Shown here piece by piece: positions 54,014 to 62,970 of a stretch of DNA of 64,000 nt. A program made the position numbers and the translations under genes. How positions within the stretch are numbered: the first letter of the stretch is position 1; every line of letters begins with the position of its first letter. The notes beneath the pieces are model-generated. The model saw only the letters and a program-made list of their open reading frames with translations, ran no database searches and had not been told where the DNA came from. Source of the DNA: Undibacterium sp. KW1 (GTDB taxonomy: Bacteria > Pseudomonadota > Gammaproteobacteria > Burkholderiales > Burkholderiaceae_D); NCBI RefSeq assembly GCF_009937955.1, contig NZ_AP018439.1:5704001-5768000 (forward strand), written 5' to 3'.

Positions 54014-55075
54014 TTAACGTAACACCATTTCTACACGCCTGTTTTTGGCACGGCCAGCATCTGCAGCATTGGAAGCACGCGGTGCCAGTGGGCCTACGCC
54101 TTTGGCGATCAGACGCGCATCGGCAATGCCATAACCCTTGAGTGCGTCAACCACAGCCTGGGCCCGCTTGCCAGATAAAGTCATATTGTAGTCAAGCACG
54201 CCCTGGGTGTCGGTATGGCCGACGATATACACTGCTGCGGTATTGGCTTTCAGGTATTTGGCCATCTCATCAAGCTGAGGTTTGGATTCTGGCTTGATGA
54301 CGGCTTTGTCAGTATCAAAATACAGACCATAGAAACTGACTGCACCATTCGCTGCCAGTTCCTTGCTGATGGCGTCGGCATCAACGGTGACTATATTCTG
54401 TTCCATGGCTTTTGGTTCCAGCACTTCTACCAGCACAGTAACCCTGTCATTGAGGCTTTCACTCAGGTCCCCCATGCTGCCACCAGAATTGAGTGCAGCA
54501 TACACCCCTACATAAGTCGTCGCTGCACCAGTTCCCTTTTGCAGCAGTGCATAACGGATGTCCTTGGCGCCATCGAAAACTCCCTGAACATAGCGATTCC
54601 GATTTACATCATAACCCTCGCCCTGCACATGGGTACGTTTCTCATTCCAGTTGTATTTCAGGCTCTTGAAGGATGGGCCGCAGCTATCGTTATCACATTG
54701 GAATATGGGTTTGAAGCCTTTGCTGCCGAGGCTATCACTAAAATTACGGAACACTTCCAGCGAAGACCGTCCTTTGGGAGAAACATAGACAGTACGCGTC
54801 AGCGCCCCCTCAGCTTTTTGTACCTTGGAAAATTTCTTGTTGCTGCTGTAATCTGGCTCAGTCGCCGAGCCAGCCGCAAAGGCAATTTCATCATAGGCTT
54901 TTTGCGTCTGCAGCAAAATACTGGAGCCCTGGTAACGCCCGGTCATGGGATGGTCCTTGGCATTCGGTGCATCCGTCGTCAATACTTTTTCATAGGCAGG
55001 GTTGACGGCGGCCAACACCATGGAACTGGCAAACAAGGAAAGGACCAGCAAGGATGACTTCAGCGTATCGTGCAT
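54014..55075 (-). CDS. OmpA-family protein with DUF4892 domain
   Basis: The ATG at 55075 opens a signal peptide (LLVLSLFASSMVLA); 353 residues. Residues 25-215 match the DUF4892 type (HPMTGRYQGSSIL, YVSPKGRSSLEVFRNFSDSL, and cysteines CDNDSCG). Residues 240-353 form the OmpA domain (FYGLYFDTDKAVIKPESKPQL, VGHTDTQG, NRRVEMVLR). The C-terminal half binds peptidoglycan; the role of the N-terminal half is unknown. Confidence 0.9.
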   Translation of the reverse strand: MHDTLKSSLLVLSLFASSMVLAAVNPAYEKVLTTDAPNAKDHPMTGRYQGSSILLQTQKAYDEIAFAAGSATEPDYSSNKKFSKVQKAEGALTRTVYVSPKGRSSLEVFRNFSDSLGSKGFKPIFQCDNDSCGPSFKSLKYNWNEKRTHVQGEGYDVNRNRYVQGVFDGAKDIRYALLQKGTGAATTYVGVYAALNSGGSMGDLSESLNDRVTVLVEVLEPKAMEQNIVTVDADAISKELAANGAVSFYGLYFDTDKAVIKPESKPQLDEMAKYLKANTAAVYIVGHTDTQGVLDYNMTLSGKRAQAVVDALKGYGIADARLIAKGVGPLAPRASNAADAGRAKNRRVEMVLR

Positions 55076-55202
55076 GATATTCCAGGCTCCTGAGAAATGA
55101 CATTTTCTACAATAGCTTGTTAATGTAGCACAGGACTTTTCTGGAAAGTGGGTAGTGATACCTGCCAGCAAACTTAGTTACAAATTCAGCGCCAGAAAAA
55201 GA

Positions 55203-55226
55203 AAAAGCAGCGAATCCGCTGCTTTT
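55203..55226. terminator. bidirectional intrinsic terminator
   Basis: AAAAGCAGCG and CGCTGCTTTT form a 10-bp stem with the loop AATC. T-rich tracts follow on both strands; it serves the phoX-like gene on the minus strand. Confidence 0.9.
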
Positions 55227-55251
55227 CCTGATTCAACAACAAGGCTCTTTT

Positions 55252-57228
55252 TTATGCTTTAGCCAGCTTGACACTGCTGACATCCGCTGTCAGGTAACCA
55301 ACTGCAGATGCGAAACGGTCTTTGTAGTTGGCGCGTACCAATGGGTCCAGCGTCGGCTTGACGATGGAGTGAATCGCCAGCCAGTCACCTGCGTGCTGGA
55401 AGTTGCTGGTGATGTAAGTCCAGCCATTCAGGTCATCGACGACTGACAAGCCAGTAGCTTCAGCGCCCGAAGGCATGGAGGCAATACGTGACAACTTCTT
55501 GGTATCGACGTTATAAGCCCACAAGAAGTTATTCACGTGGTAGCTGCTGTCTTCACCAATGAACAGGGTACGCAGTTTTTCTGAGAACTTCAGATTGTCA
55601 GGTGCACCGATCTTGTCTGGATTAGCCAGGTTACCCAAGGCATCGGCAGCGATATCCTCACCGATCAGCAGGGTCTTGGTGACTGTTGGTACCCAGTCGC
55701 TGTTGATGGCGGCACCAGCGGTATCTTTCTGGCCGCCAGCCAGTGTGTGTGCCAATACTGCACCGGCATTCACTGCTTTTTCCAGCGTCACGCCAAAAGC
55801 TTCATTCCAGGCGGCATTGCCACGCACCATGGAGCTTTGCATGTTTTGCAAAGCGGAGTAAGCGATCTTGTCCTTGGCATTGACTGTCGTGCCTTCAAGC
55901 TTGGTCAGGGCCATGCTGCCACCCATGTAAGCTGCGTAGCGGTGGGTTTCCAGGAAGGCTGCTGCTTTTTCCATGCCTGGTTTGATCTTGATCCACTGCA
56001 CTTTACCACTGTAGTAAATCTTGGTGAAGCTCGCATCTTTAGGATCGGCTGTTGCCACTTCCATGATGTCGGCAGGCTTGAGAGTATTTGCCATGGCTTC
56101 GATTTCTGCACTGGTGGCAGAGCCGAGCTTGATCCAGGTCAGAGCAGCACCGGCAGCAGCTGGGTCGATAGAGAAACCGGCACCGATTTTGGCAACATAC
56201 AGTGAACCGGAAGACAGGTCTTTTTCTTTGTCGGCCACGAAAATGAAGATAGCACCGTTAGTGGCATCATCACCCATCAGTGCAGTACGGTTGTCAGGCA
56301 TGACTTGTACCAGCTCATGTGACAGGCGGCCCATGCAGTAATGTTTTTTCGCTGTACCAGTACCGTCAGGATTGACAGTGATTTCTGGCATGTGGCCATA
56401 GTGGTAAGGGTTAGCCTTATTCTCGTCACCAAACAAGTTCGTGCTATAGGCCTTGAACTGGGTGTTAGTGGAGATAGTGAATGCATCAGGCTCGTATTCT
56501 TCACTGGACAGATGAGTGCCCCAAGGGGACAAGCTCGCACCGCAAGTGATCCACAGACCATTGACCTTGGACATATCAACATTGTGATATTTCACCAGGC
56601 TCAGTTTGCCGGTAGCCTGGTCTTGATCCAGTGTCAGTACGGCGATAGGGGAAGGCAGTTTGCCATACATATCGGTCGTGCCATCCTGCGCCCAGGTCGT
56701 GTATTCAAACTGCACAACAGCGAATACTGCCTTGCCTTTGATACCTGTGACTGTCGGGTTTGCTACTGACAGCAGGGATGTACCGTCAGGAGAATCAGAG
56801 AAGAACTGGCGTTCTTTGCCTGGCACTGTTTTGTCGATGATAGGTTTGTTATTGATATCGTAGTAGCCGCCCGCCAGGATAGTACCGCCGCTGCCATTTG
56901 GCACCAGGTCACCAGTCAGGAAGAAAGGCTGGTAAGCCAGCTTGAAAGTTTGCGAACTGTTGTCGCTGAAGTTGACGCTCAGTGTCGAACCCACAGTCGT
57001 GGTCGCCATTGCTGCTGCGTTTGCCAGAGATGGTGCTGGCATCGCAGTAAATTCTGCGCCAACAAAATTCGCTGCGACTGGCGTTACCGTCGCAGGAGTC
57101 GCTGCTGTCGAGCTACCGCCACATGCACTCAGCAATGAGGCCGTGGAAAATGCGCCCAGCGGCAGCAAAGGAGCGCCTGCGAGGAATTTAAGTGCCTGAC
57201 GGCGACCGGCTTGAGGTTGATCTGACAT
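55252..57228 (-). CDS. PhoX-family phosphatase (DUF839), Tat-exported
   Basis: The ATG at 57228 gives 658 residues. The Tat signal GRRQALKFLAGAPLLPLGAF is followed by a lipobox-like SACGG. The beta-propeller has the PhoX features CGASLSPWGTHLSSEEYEPD, PYHYGHMPEITVNPDG, MGRLSHELVQVMPD and MGDDATNGAIFIFVADK. PhoX enzymes are calcium/iron alkaline phosphatases that free phosphate from organic monoesters. It is the second exported phosphatase in the window besides PhoD, but not adjacent to it. Confidence 0.9.
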   Translation of the reverse strand: MSDQPQAGRRQALKFLAGAPLLPLGAFSTASLLSACGGSSTAATPATVTPVAANFVGAEFTAMPAPSLANAAAMATTTVGSTLSVNFSDNSSQTFKLAYQPFFLTGDLVPNGSGGTILAGGYYDINNKPIIDKTVPGKERQFFSDSPDGTSLLSVANPTVTGIKGKAVFAVVQFEYTTWAQDGTTDMYGKLPSPIAVLTLDQDQATGKLSLVKYHNVDMSKVNGLWITCGASLSPWGTHLSSEEYEPDAFTISTNTQFKAYSTNLFGDENKANPYHYGHMPEITVNPDGTGTAKKHYCMGRLSHELVQVMPDNRTALMGDDATNGAIFIFVADKEKDLSSGSLYVAKIGAGFSIDPAAAGAALTWIKLGSATSAEIEAMANTLKPADIMEVATADPKDASFTKIYYSGKVQWIKIKPGMEKAAAFLETHRYAAYMGGSMALTKLEGTTVNAKDKIAYSALQNMQSSMVRGNAAWNEAFGVTLEKAVNAGAVLAHTLAGGQKDTAGAAINSDWVPTVTKTLLIGEDIAADALGNLANPDKIGAPDNLKFSEKLRTLFIGEDSSYHVNNFLWAYNVDTKKLSRIASMPSGAEATGLSVVDDLNGWTYITSNFQHAGDWLAIHSIVKPTLDPLVRANYKDRFASAVGYLTADVSSVKLAKA

Positions 57229-57648
57229 GATTCGAATTCCAAAAGTTGATTGCGACAAAATGAGCCAACCGGAGACTACTGGTCACCAATTGCGCGCCTG
57301 AATTTGCGATTAAAACCTTGCTATGAGTATGGGCAAGTTCGGGCAGGAGTATAAGAAGTGAATATGACAGGCAAGTGAAACGCGAGATTTTTTCTTTACA
57401 ACACTTGCGCCAGGCACCCAAATCGCTTGCTACTCCTGTCCGGAAAATTCTTTGCACAAATGCTGCTCTGCTCTCCTCCGGCATCGCTGGCCAATACTTT
57501 TGCAACTGAATTGCATTTTTGAGGCATAATAGGCATATATAGAAGGCAGACGAGAGACGGTGCATGGACTGTACTTAGACCGTAATTAGACCGTACTCAA
57601 ACCGTAAGCAGCACGCTCTTGTCCCTGCCAGCAAACGATGGAATGACT
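57229..57648. other. divergent intergenic region between phoX-like and zur-like genes
   Basis: These 420 bp contain the promoters of both genes. The only clear structure is the four-copy 11-bp-spaced repeat at 57568-57606 close to the regulator start. No coding frame is credible. Confidence 0.6.
57568..57606 (+). promoter_or_regulatory. four ACYGTA repeats at exact 11-bp spacing
   Basis: ACTGTA (57568), ACCGTA (57579), ACCGTA (57590) and ACCGTA (57601) each start 11 bp apart; the middle two share TTAGACCGTA. One helical turn per repeat is the layout of sites for OmpR/PhoB-type regulators. They end about 40 bp before the regulator ATG. Confidence 0.55.
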
Positions 57649-58149
57649 ATGAAATCACCCTCTACCAGAGCCAAACCTCCCACAACTGCCCATCATCATG
57701 GCGCAGCCTCGACACTGTTGTCGGGGGCTGGCGTGCGCGTAACCGATGCGCGCCTGAATGTCTTGTCTGAACTCTTGTCCAGCCAGCGCGCACTGTCGCA
57801 TCTGGAAGTGCAGGATGCCTTGCCCGACATGGACAGGGTCACCCTGTACCGCGCACTGGATTGCCTGACCGATGCCGGGCTGGCGCATAAAATTTCTGGC
57901 GATGACAGGGTATTCCGCTACAGCACGGGTAGTGAGACTGCGGGCAACAAGGACCATCCAGCCCAGCATCAGCACGGGCATTTCAAATGCACCCGTTGCG
58001 CCAGGGTGTTTTGTCTGGATGATGCCAAACAGCCGCCAGGCTTGCGTGAGCAATTGCAGGCAACCTTGCAGACGACCTTGGGGCGAGGCTTTCAAAGTCA
58101 CGATATAGAGCTGACCATCAAAGGCTGGTGCGCCGACTGCGCCAAATAG
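57649..58149 (+). CDS. Fur-family transcriptional regulator, Zur-like
   Basis: The ATG at 57649 (an ATG at 57643 is also possible) gives 166 residues. The winged helix runs VTDARLNVLSELLSSQRALSH and DRVTLYRALDCLTDAGLAHK. The dimer domain has HPAQHQHGHFKCTRCARVFCLDD with a CxxC, and the tail CADCAK gives the second CxxC for the structural zinc. The His-rich N-terminus (AHHHG) is unusual. The zinc-related genes downstream favour Zur over Fur. Confidence 0.85.
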   Translation: MKSPSTRAKPPTTAHHHGAASTLLSGAGVRVTDARLNVLSELLSSQRALSHLEVQDALPDMDRVTLYRALDCLTDAGLAHKISGDDRVFRYSTGSETAGNKDHPAQHQHGHFKCTRCARVFCLDDAKQPPGLREQLQATLQTTLGRGFQSHDIELTIKGWCADCAK

Positions 58150-58150
58150 A

Positions 58151-58288
58151 AGGAACTACGAAAAACCGCCCCAGCTGCGGTGAAGTCGGGATTTCGGACA
58201 ACATGTTGCCTGCCGACGTAACGAACATCCCTTGCAAGGGATGTTTCTTGAAGCAACGGCCTTGCTGGGACAATTTTTCGTAATTCCT
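58151..58288. repeat. 138-bp element with terminal inverted repeats
   Basis: Its ends AGGAACTACGAAAAA (58151) and TTTTTCGTAATTCCT (58274) are inverted repeats matching at 14 of 15 bases. Just inside, CCCAGC and GCTGGG pair again. A perfect 22-bp palindrome lies at 58224-58245, centred on TTGCAA. It starts one base after the zur-like stop and could be a MITE-like element or a structured RNA spacer. No target-site duplication was recognised. Confidence 0.6.
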
Positions 58289-58325
58289 AAACAGTACAAG
58301 AACTTGTTAAGTATTAGAGAAAATC

Positions 58326-59429
58326 ATGGCATTAATCCCTACCACTATCCTGACCGGCTTTCTGGGTGCAGGTAAAACCACGCTGTTAAACCGTATCCTG
58401 CAGGAAGATCACGGTCACAAGATTGCCGTCATCGAGAATGAATTTGGCCAGGAAAACATAGACAATGAAATCCTGGTGCAGGACAGCAATGAACAGATTG
58501 TGGAAATGAATAATGGTTGCGTCTGTTGCACGGTGCGCGGTGACCTGATCGTTGCGCTGAGCAAGCTGATACAGCAAAAGAATGAAGGCAAACTGAGTTT
58601 TGACCGCGTCATCATAGAGACCACAGGCCTGGCCAACCCTGGCCCGGTAGCACAGACTTTTTTTGTGGATGAAGAAGTCGGCACATATTACATGCTCGAT
58701 GCGGTGGTCACGGTGGTTGATGCCCGCCATGGCATGCAGCAACTCGATGAACATGAAGAAGCCCAGCGCCAGGTTGGCTTTGCCGACAAGATCCTGTTAT
58801 CGAAAACCGATCTGGTTGATGCCGAAGCAGTAGCCGCATTGCGCGCCCGTCTGACCCGCATGAACCCGCGTGCGCCCATCGCGGCAGTCGATTTTGGCAA
58901 GGTTGCCATCAGCGAAGTGCTGGACCTGAAAGGCTTCAACCTGAATGCCAAGCTTGATCTCGACCCCGACTTCCTGCGTGCTGAAGAAGCAGAACATGAG
59001 CACGATCACGAACATGAAGCTTGCGATGCAGATTGCAAGCATGAACACCATCATCATAATGAACATACAGAACATGCTGAGCACGGTGACCATGCCCCGC
59101 AGGTACATAACCACCATCACGCCCATCATTCTGACGATATCGCCGCCTTTGTGTTCAAGAGCACGCGCCCCTTCAATACCGGGCAGCTTGATGAATTCCT
59201 CGGTGGCCTGGTGCAAGTCTTTGGCCCACGCATGTTGCGCTATAAAGGTGTATTACTGATGGAAGGCGCAGACCGCAAGGTCATTTTCCAGGGGGTACAT
59301 CAAATCATGGGGACTGATGTGGGTGCCAAGTGGGGAGAAAACGAATTGCGCGAAAGCAAGATTGTATTTATTGGCAAAAATCTACCTAAAGACATATTTA
59401 TTCAAGGTTTGGAGCATTGTTTGGTATAA
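58326..59429 (+). CDS. COG0523-family GTPase, zinc metallochaperone type
   Basis: This 367-residue protein has Walker A GFLGAGKTTLL (11-21), the metal-binding CVCC at 65-68, IIETTGLANPGPVAQ (switch region) and the GTP-specificity segment LSKTDLVD. A region at about 215-275 is extremely rich in His/Glu/Asp (for example CKHEHHHHNEHTEH). The C-terminal CobW_C domain follows. Such proteins (ZigA/ZagA/ZNG1 group) supply zinc to client enzymes when zinc is scarce. Position after zur fits that role. Confidence 0.92.
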   Translation: MALIPTTILTGFLGAGKTTLLNRILQEDHGHKIAVIENEFGQENIDNEILVQDSNEQIVEMNNGCVCCTVRGDLIVALSKLIQQKNEGKLSFDRVIIETTGLANPGPVAQTFFVDEEVGTYYMLDAVVTVVDARHGMQQLDEHEEAQRQVGFADKILLSKTDLVDAEAVAALRARLTRMNPRAPIAAVDFGKVAISEVLDLKGFNLNAKLDLDPDFLRAEEAEHEHDHEHEACDADCKHEHHHHNEHTEHAEHGDHAPQVHNHHHAHHSDDIAAFVFKSTRPFNTGQLDEFLGGLVQVFGPRMLRYKGVLLMEGADRKVIFQGVHQIMGTDVGAKWGENELRESKIVFIGKNLPKDIFIQGLEHCLV

Positions 59430-59583
59430 ACTAGCGGGCTATTGAAGTCAGACCTTGTCTGTCGTGCAAGTGGCATTCATGCAAATGTCATTTACTTTAT
59501 CAATAAGGGGAGGATAATTGTCTGGGGCAAACTTGTTTCAGATTTGTTCTATGTATTAACCCGTCGTATCGAAAGTTAGCGAA

Positions 59584-60039
59584 GTGGCAACTAAATCATC
59601 TAAATCGACTGCTACAGTCAGCGCACCCGAAGCTCTGCTCACCGAGGAAGAAATCCTCAAGATGGGCGAGAAGGACTATATGAACGCTGCACAACTGGCA
59701 TTTTTCAAGGCCCGTTTGCAGCAGCTTGAGAAGGATTTATTGAAGAACGCCGACGAAACCACCGAGCATCTTCGTGAAACCGTATTAGTACCAGACCCGG
59801 CAGACCGTGCCACGATAGAGGAAGAACATGCGCTGGAATTGCGCACCCGTGATCGTGAACGCAAGCTGCTGAAAAAAGTACAGCAATCCATCAATAGTAT
59901 TGATGAAGGCGATTACGGCTGGTGCGAAGAAACCGGTGAACCAATTGGCGTACCACGCTTGCTGGCGCGTCCAACAGCGACCCTGTCGCTGGAAGCACAG
60001 CAAAGACGTGAAATGAAACAAAAGCTGTACGGTGACTGA
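59584..60039 (+). CDS. dksA: RNA polymerase-binding factor DksA, zinc-independent form
   Basis: This 151-residue protein has a GTG start that keeps the usual MATKSSKS-type opening. The coiled-coil tip DPADRATIEEEHALELRTRDRE is intact, with the Asp/Ala tip of DksA. The C-terminal zinc finger is degenerate: only one cysteine remains (YGWCEETGEP) and the later pair is replaced by LSLEAQ. It binds the RNA polymerase secondary channel with ppGpp. Lack of zinc ligands fits its neighbourhood, though this form is also the housekeeping DksA of betaproteobacteria. Confidence 0.93.
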   Translation: MATKSSKSTATVSAPEALLTEEEILKMGEKDYMNAAQLAFFKARLQQLEKDLLKNADETTEHLRETVLVPDPADRATIEEEHALELRTRDRERKLLKKVQQSINSIDEGDYGWCEETGEPIGVPRLLARPTATLSLEAQQRREMKQKLYGD

Positions 60040-60073
60040 GCTTTAGCATCAATCTCCAGCGCTTCTGATTCGC

Positions 60074-60105
60074 AAAAGCGTGCGGTGGCAACTGCGCGCT
60101 TTTTT
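60074..60105 (+). terminator. intrinsic terminator after dksA
   Basis: AAAAGCGTGC pairs with GCGCGCTTTT (10 bp, one wobble) around a ten-base loop, followed by further Ts. It lies 35 bp beyond the dksA stop. Confidence 0.85.
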
Positions 60106-60116
60106 ATTGAAATTGA

Positions 60117-60133
60117 ATGCAACCATGTTGCAT
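60117..60133. promoter_or_regulatory. 7-3-7 inverted repeat, candidate operator
   Basis: ATGCAAC-CAT-GTTGCAT is a perfect inverted repeat about 155 bp upstream of the small His protein/receptor operon. It does not match the known Zur box (TGTTATAnTATAACA type), so its binder is unknown. Confidence 0.4.
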
Positions 60134-60288
60134 GCGATTGAACTTTTATCAGATAATTGTTTCCAAGCGATGCAAGACCATGCCATCCGGCTGTCATAAT
60201 GCTGGTGTATTGTCGGTTTTTTGCTACAGATATTGATTAATTTTTGACCTGAATTTGACCCGGTATTCACTGGAAATGTAATCCCAAG

Positions 60289-60687
60289 ATGTTACGCCCC
60301 ACCCAGACCAGTATAAAAAACAGCAAACGATGGTTGCTGTGTGTTCTGCTGCCTGCGCTGTTATTTACGCAATGGCTGGGGCTGGCACATCGTATCTCGC
60401 ATGCGGGCGGTGCCAGCAGCCAGGTATTTACTGGTGTCTTGCCACAAACTGCACAACTGGGGACCTTCCTTTTCCAGTCCGGCAGCCAGGATGAGAATGG
60501 TAATACCCTGCACTCCTGCACCTTGTACGATGCCGTCAGTGCCGCTGAATTCCTGCAACATATACCAGATACCATAGAACTGCTGGCTGGTAAGGCTATC
60601 GTTGGCCCCAGCCCTGCGATGCTGAGCTGGCATGCCCTGCTGCAAGTCTCTTTTTCTTCGCGCGCCCCGCCTTTCCTGTTTGCCTGA
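60289..60687 (+). CDS. small membrane/periplasmic protein, DUF2946-like
   Basis: This 132-residue protein has one N-terminal hydrophobic segment (WLLCVLLPALLFTQWLGLAH). HRISHA and HSCTLYDAVSAAE match the short histidine-containing proteins found before TonB metal receptors. It may bind metal in the periplasm (inference). It precedes the receptor gene by 110 bp, with a hairpin in between. Confidence 0.75.
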   Translation: MLRPTQTSIKNSKRWLLCVLLPALLFTQWLGLAHRISHAGGASSQVFTGVLPQTAQLGTFLFQSGSQDENGNTLHSCTLYDAVSAAEFLQHIPDTIELLAGKAIVGPSPAMLSWHALLQVSFSSRAPPFLFA

Positions 60688-60712
60688 CCAGCGCCAGAAC
60701 GCACTGAACTGT

Positions 60713-60744
60713 GCATCTGGCTATCCGGTTTTCCAGATGCTTTT
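60713..60744 (+). terminator. hairpin before the ZnuD-like gene, possible attenuator
   Basis: GCATCTGG and CCAGATGC pair over 8 bp with a 12-base loop, followed by four Ts. It lies between two genes presumed to be one operon. Confidence 0.5.
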
Positions 60745-60797
60745 GGCGTCTGGAATATCGCTGCTCTTTGTCTTTTATATCGCAAACAGGAAATAAC

Positions 60798-62837
60798 ATG
60801 GTTTTTCAACGCACTCTGATCACCAGCGCAGTGCTGGCACTTTTGACGCCTGTACTGACACCCGCCTCTCAGGCATATGCCCAGACAAGCTCCACCAGCG
60901 ACTCCGCATCTGGCACCATCAATACAGTGACCGTCACTTCCAACCCGATCAGCTCTGACGAGAATATGCAAGTGCTCACTCCAGCCAAGATATTGTCAGG
61001 CCCAGAGCTCAGGGCCAAGGTTGGCACTTCACTAGGAGACACCCTGGGAGCCGAGCTAGGCGTTTCTGCATCCGGGTTTGGTGCCGGTGCCTCGCGCCCC
61101 ATCATCCGCGGCCTCGAAGGCCCGCGTGTCAAGATCCTGCAAAACGGCATGGGTGTGGCTGACGTATCGAGCCTGTCGAATGATCACGCCGTTGCCAGTG
61201 AAAGTGCGACTGCCCAACAGATAGAGGTCTTGCGCGGCCCTGCTGCCTTGCTGTATGGCAGCGGCGCGATTGGTGGCCTGGTGAATGTCATCGACAACCG
61301 CATACCAACTATCCTGAACAAGAAAATGACGGGTGAAGGCGAAGTTCGCTTCGGCAGTGTCAATTCAGAAAAGAGCCTGTCATTCTCGCTCGATGGTTCC
61401 AGCGGCGTGATCGGACTGCATGCAGACGGTGCCAGCCGCGAAACGGGCAATTATAAAATACCAGGTAATATCTCTTTGAGCGACCCAGGCTCAGGCAGTG
61501 GCCGTGTGCCATCCAGCTTTACCCGTGAATCTTCACTGGCTTTGGGTGCGTCTGTCATCCAATCCTGGGGTTATGTCGGTGCCGCAGTCCAAACCCTGAA
61601 TGACCATTACGGCATACCAACGGCAGAACGTTCCTTCATCGACTTGAAGCAAAACCGCCTCGACATTGATGGTTTGCTCAATTCGCCATTGAGCGGTTTC
61701 GATACACTGAAATATAAATTCAGTGCCACCGACTATAAGCACACTGAAAAAGCTGAGGACGGTACGCCCGTCACCGACTTCAAGAACCAGATGCTGGAAA
61801 GCCGCATTTTGTTGTCTCACCCATCCTGGGCTGGCTGGCAAGGTAGCTGGGGCCTGCAGACTGAGCAGGTGAAATTCTCTGCCTTGTCTGCCACGACTGG
61901 CCGCGCCGATACGGTGCCAAGTACCAAGTCCAATTCAGTTGCGCTGTTCTTTGTCGAGCAAAAGCAGATTGCCGATGTCATGGCCAGCACTGGTATGCGC
62001 TTTGAAAATGTGAAGCGCACGCCGGAAGCCAGCACTGGCCTGAAGGCGCGTGAATTCAATTTATTCTCGGCTTCTGTCGGTGGCTTGTGGCAATTCGACA
62101 AATCTTATGGCGCAGGCCTGAGCCTGTCATGGGCGCAACGTGCCCCGGCGACAGAAGAATTGTATTCCGCCGGGCCACATGAATCGACTGCCACTTTTGA
62201 TATCGGCAATACCGACATGAAAAAAGAAGCCTCGCGCAATCTGGAATTCAGCATACAAAAAACCCATGGTCTGCTGCGCTGGAAGATCAATGCCTTCCTG
62301 AACAAGGTCAATAATTACATCTACGGCCATACCAATGGCATCAAGGTAGATGAAGCAGGTATCCCTGATGCTGATGCAGAATTTACGCTGCGCAACTGGT
62401 CGCAGGCATCTGCCACCATACGTGGCGGTGAAGCCGAGATCAGTTACAACCTGCTGGGCGAAGGCTGGTCGGGCCGCGCTTTTGCCGATTACTCTCGTGG
62501 CAGTCTTGATAATATGGGCAACCTGCCATTACAACCAGCCACACGTGCCGGTTTTGACATTGGCTACCGCACTGGTGCATGGCGTGCTGGCGTGGATGTC
62601 TTGCATGCTTTGCGTCAGGACAGGCTGGCCAGTTTTGAAGGTTTTGTTACACCGGCGTATACCAAGGTCGATGCCAGTCTGACTTATACCCATCCTTACC
62701 AGAATATGCAGCTGACCTGGTTCCTGATGGCAAAGAATTTGCTGAACCAGGATATCCGTCTTTCTACTTCAGTTTTGAAAGAAACCCTGCCTCAGCCCGG
62801 CAGAAATGTGCTGGCGGGACTGCGTGTCAGCTTTTAA
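60798..62837 (+). CDS. TonB-dependent receptor, ZnuD-like
   Basis: The ATG at 60798 follows AGGAA and opens a signal peptide (LITSAVLALLTPVLTPASQAYAQ); 679 residues. The plug has GTSLGDTLGAELGVSASGFG, SRPIIRGLEGPRVKILQNG, SSLSNDHAVASES and IEVLRGPAALLYGSGAIGGLVNV, the pattern of ZnuD/zinc receptors. The barrel ends LAGLRVSF with terminal Phe. It imports zinc or haem through the outer membrane; zinc is favoured by the zur-COG0523 context. Confidence 0.9.
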   Translation: MVFQRTLITSAVLALLTPVLTPASQAYAQTSSTSDSASGTINTVTVTSNPISSDENMQVLTPAKILSGPELRAKVGTSLGDTLGAELGVSASGFGAGASRPIIRGLEGPRVKILQNGMGVADVSSLSNDHAVASESATAQQIEVLRGPAALLYGSGAIGGLVNVIDNRIPTILNKKMTGEGEVRFGSVNSEKSLSFSLDGSSGVIGLHADGASRETGNYKIPGNISLSDPGSGSGRVPSSFTRESSLALGASVIQSWGYVGAAVQTLNDHYGIPTAERSFIDLKQNRLDIDGLLNSPLSGFDTLKYKFSATDYKHTEKAEDGTPVTDFKNQMLESRILLSHPSWAGWQGSWGLQTEQVKFSALSATTGRADTVPSTKSNSVALFFVEQKQIADVMASTGMRFENVKRTPEASTGLKAREFNLFSASVGGLWQFDKSYGAGLSLSWAQRAPATEELYSAGPHESTATFDIGNTDMKKEASRNLEFSIQKTHGLLRWKINAFLNKVNNYIYGHTNGIKVDEAGIPDADAEFTLRNWSQASATIRGGEAEISYNLLGEGWSGRAFADYSRGSLDNMGNLPLQPATRAGFDIGYRTGAWRAGVDVLHALRQDRLASFEGFVTPAYTKVDASLTYTHPYQNMQLTWFLMAKNLLNQDIRLSTSVLKETLPQPGRNVLAGLRVSF

Positions 62838-62920
62838 TGTTAAAAAATCAGCTAAGAATTGCAAGAAAAATGTAAGCAGATGTAATTGACGTTTAGGTTA
62901 TTAATTCATAAGCTGTAGGT

Positions 62921-62970
62921 ATGGGAGGCGGCATCCGCCCCCATTTCCTGCAAAAAAGCAGCTTTTTTGC
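62921..62970 (+). terminator. two adjacent hairpins after the ZnuD-like gene
   Basis: The first (62921-62944) pairs ATGGG-A-GGCGG with CCGCCCCCAT-type sequence around CAT. The second (62950-62970) is GCAAAAAAG-CAG-CTTTTTTGC, a 9-bp stem whose 3' arm contains six Ts. The rest of 62838-63133 is A/T-rich with no gene; it must carry the promoter of the STAS gene. Confidence 0.6.

Noticed and set aside
58224..58245. Rho-independent terminator of the zur-like gene
   Set aside because: The 22-bp palindrome has no adequate loop and no T-run directly behind it; it fits better as part of the inverted-repeat element.
60117..60133. Zur box upstream of the ZnuD-like operon
   Set aside because: The inverted repeat is perfect but does not resemble the known Zur consensus; kept only as an unassigned operator candidate.
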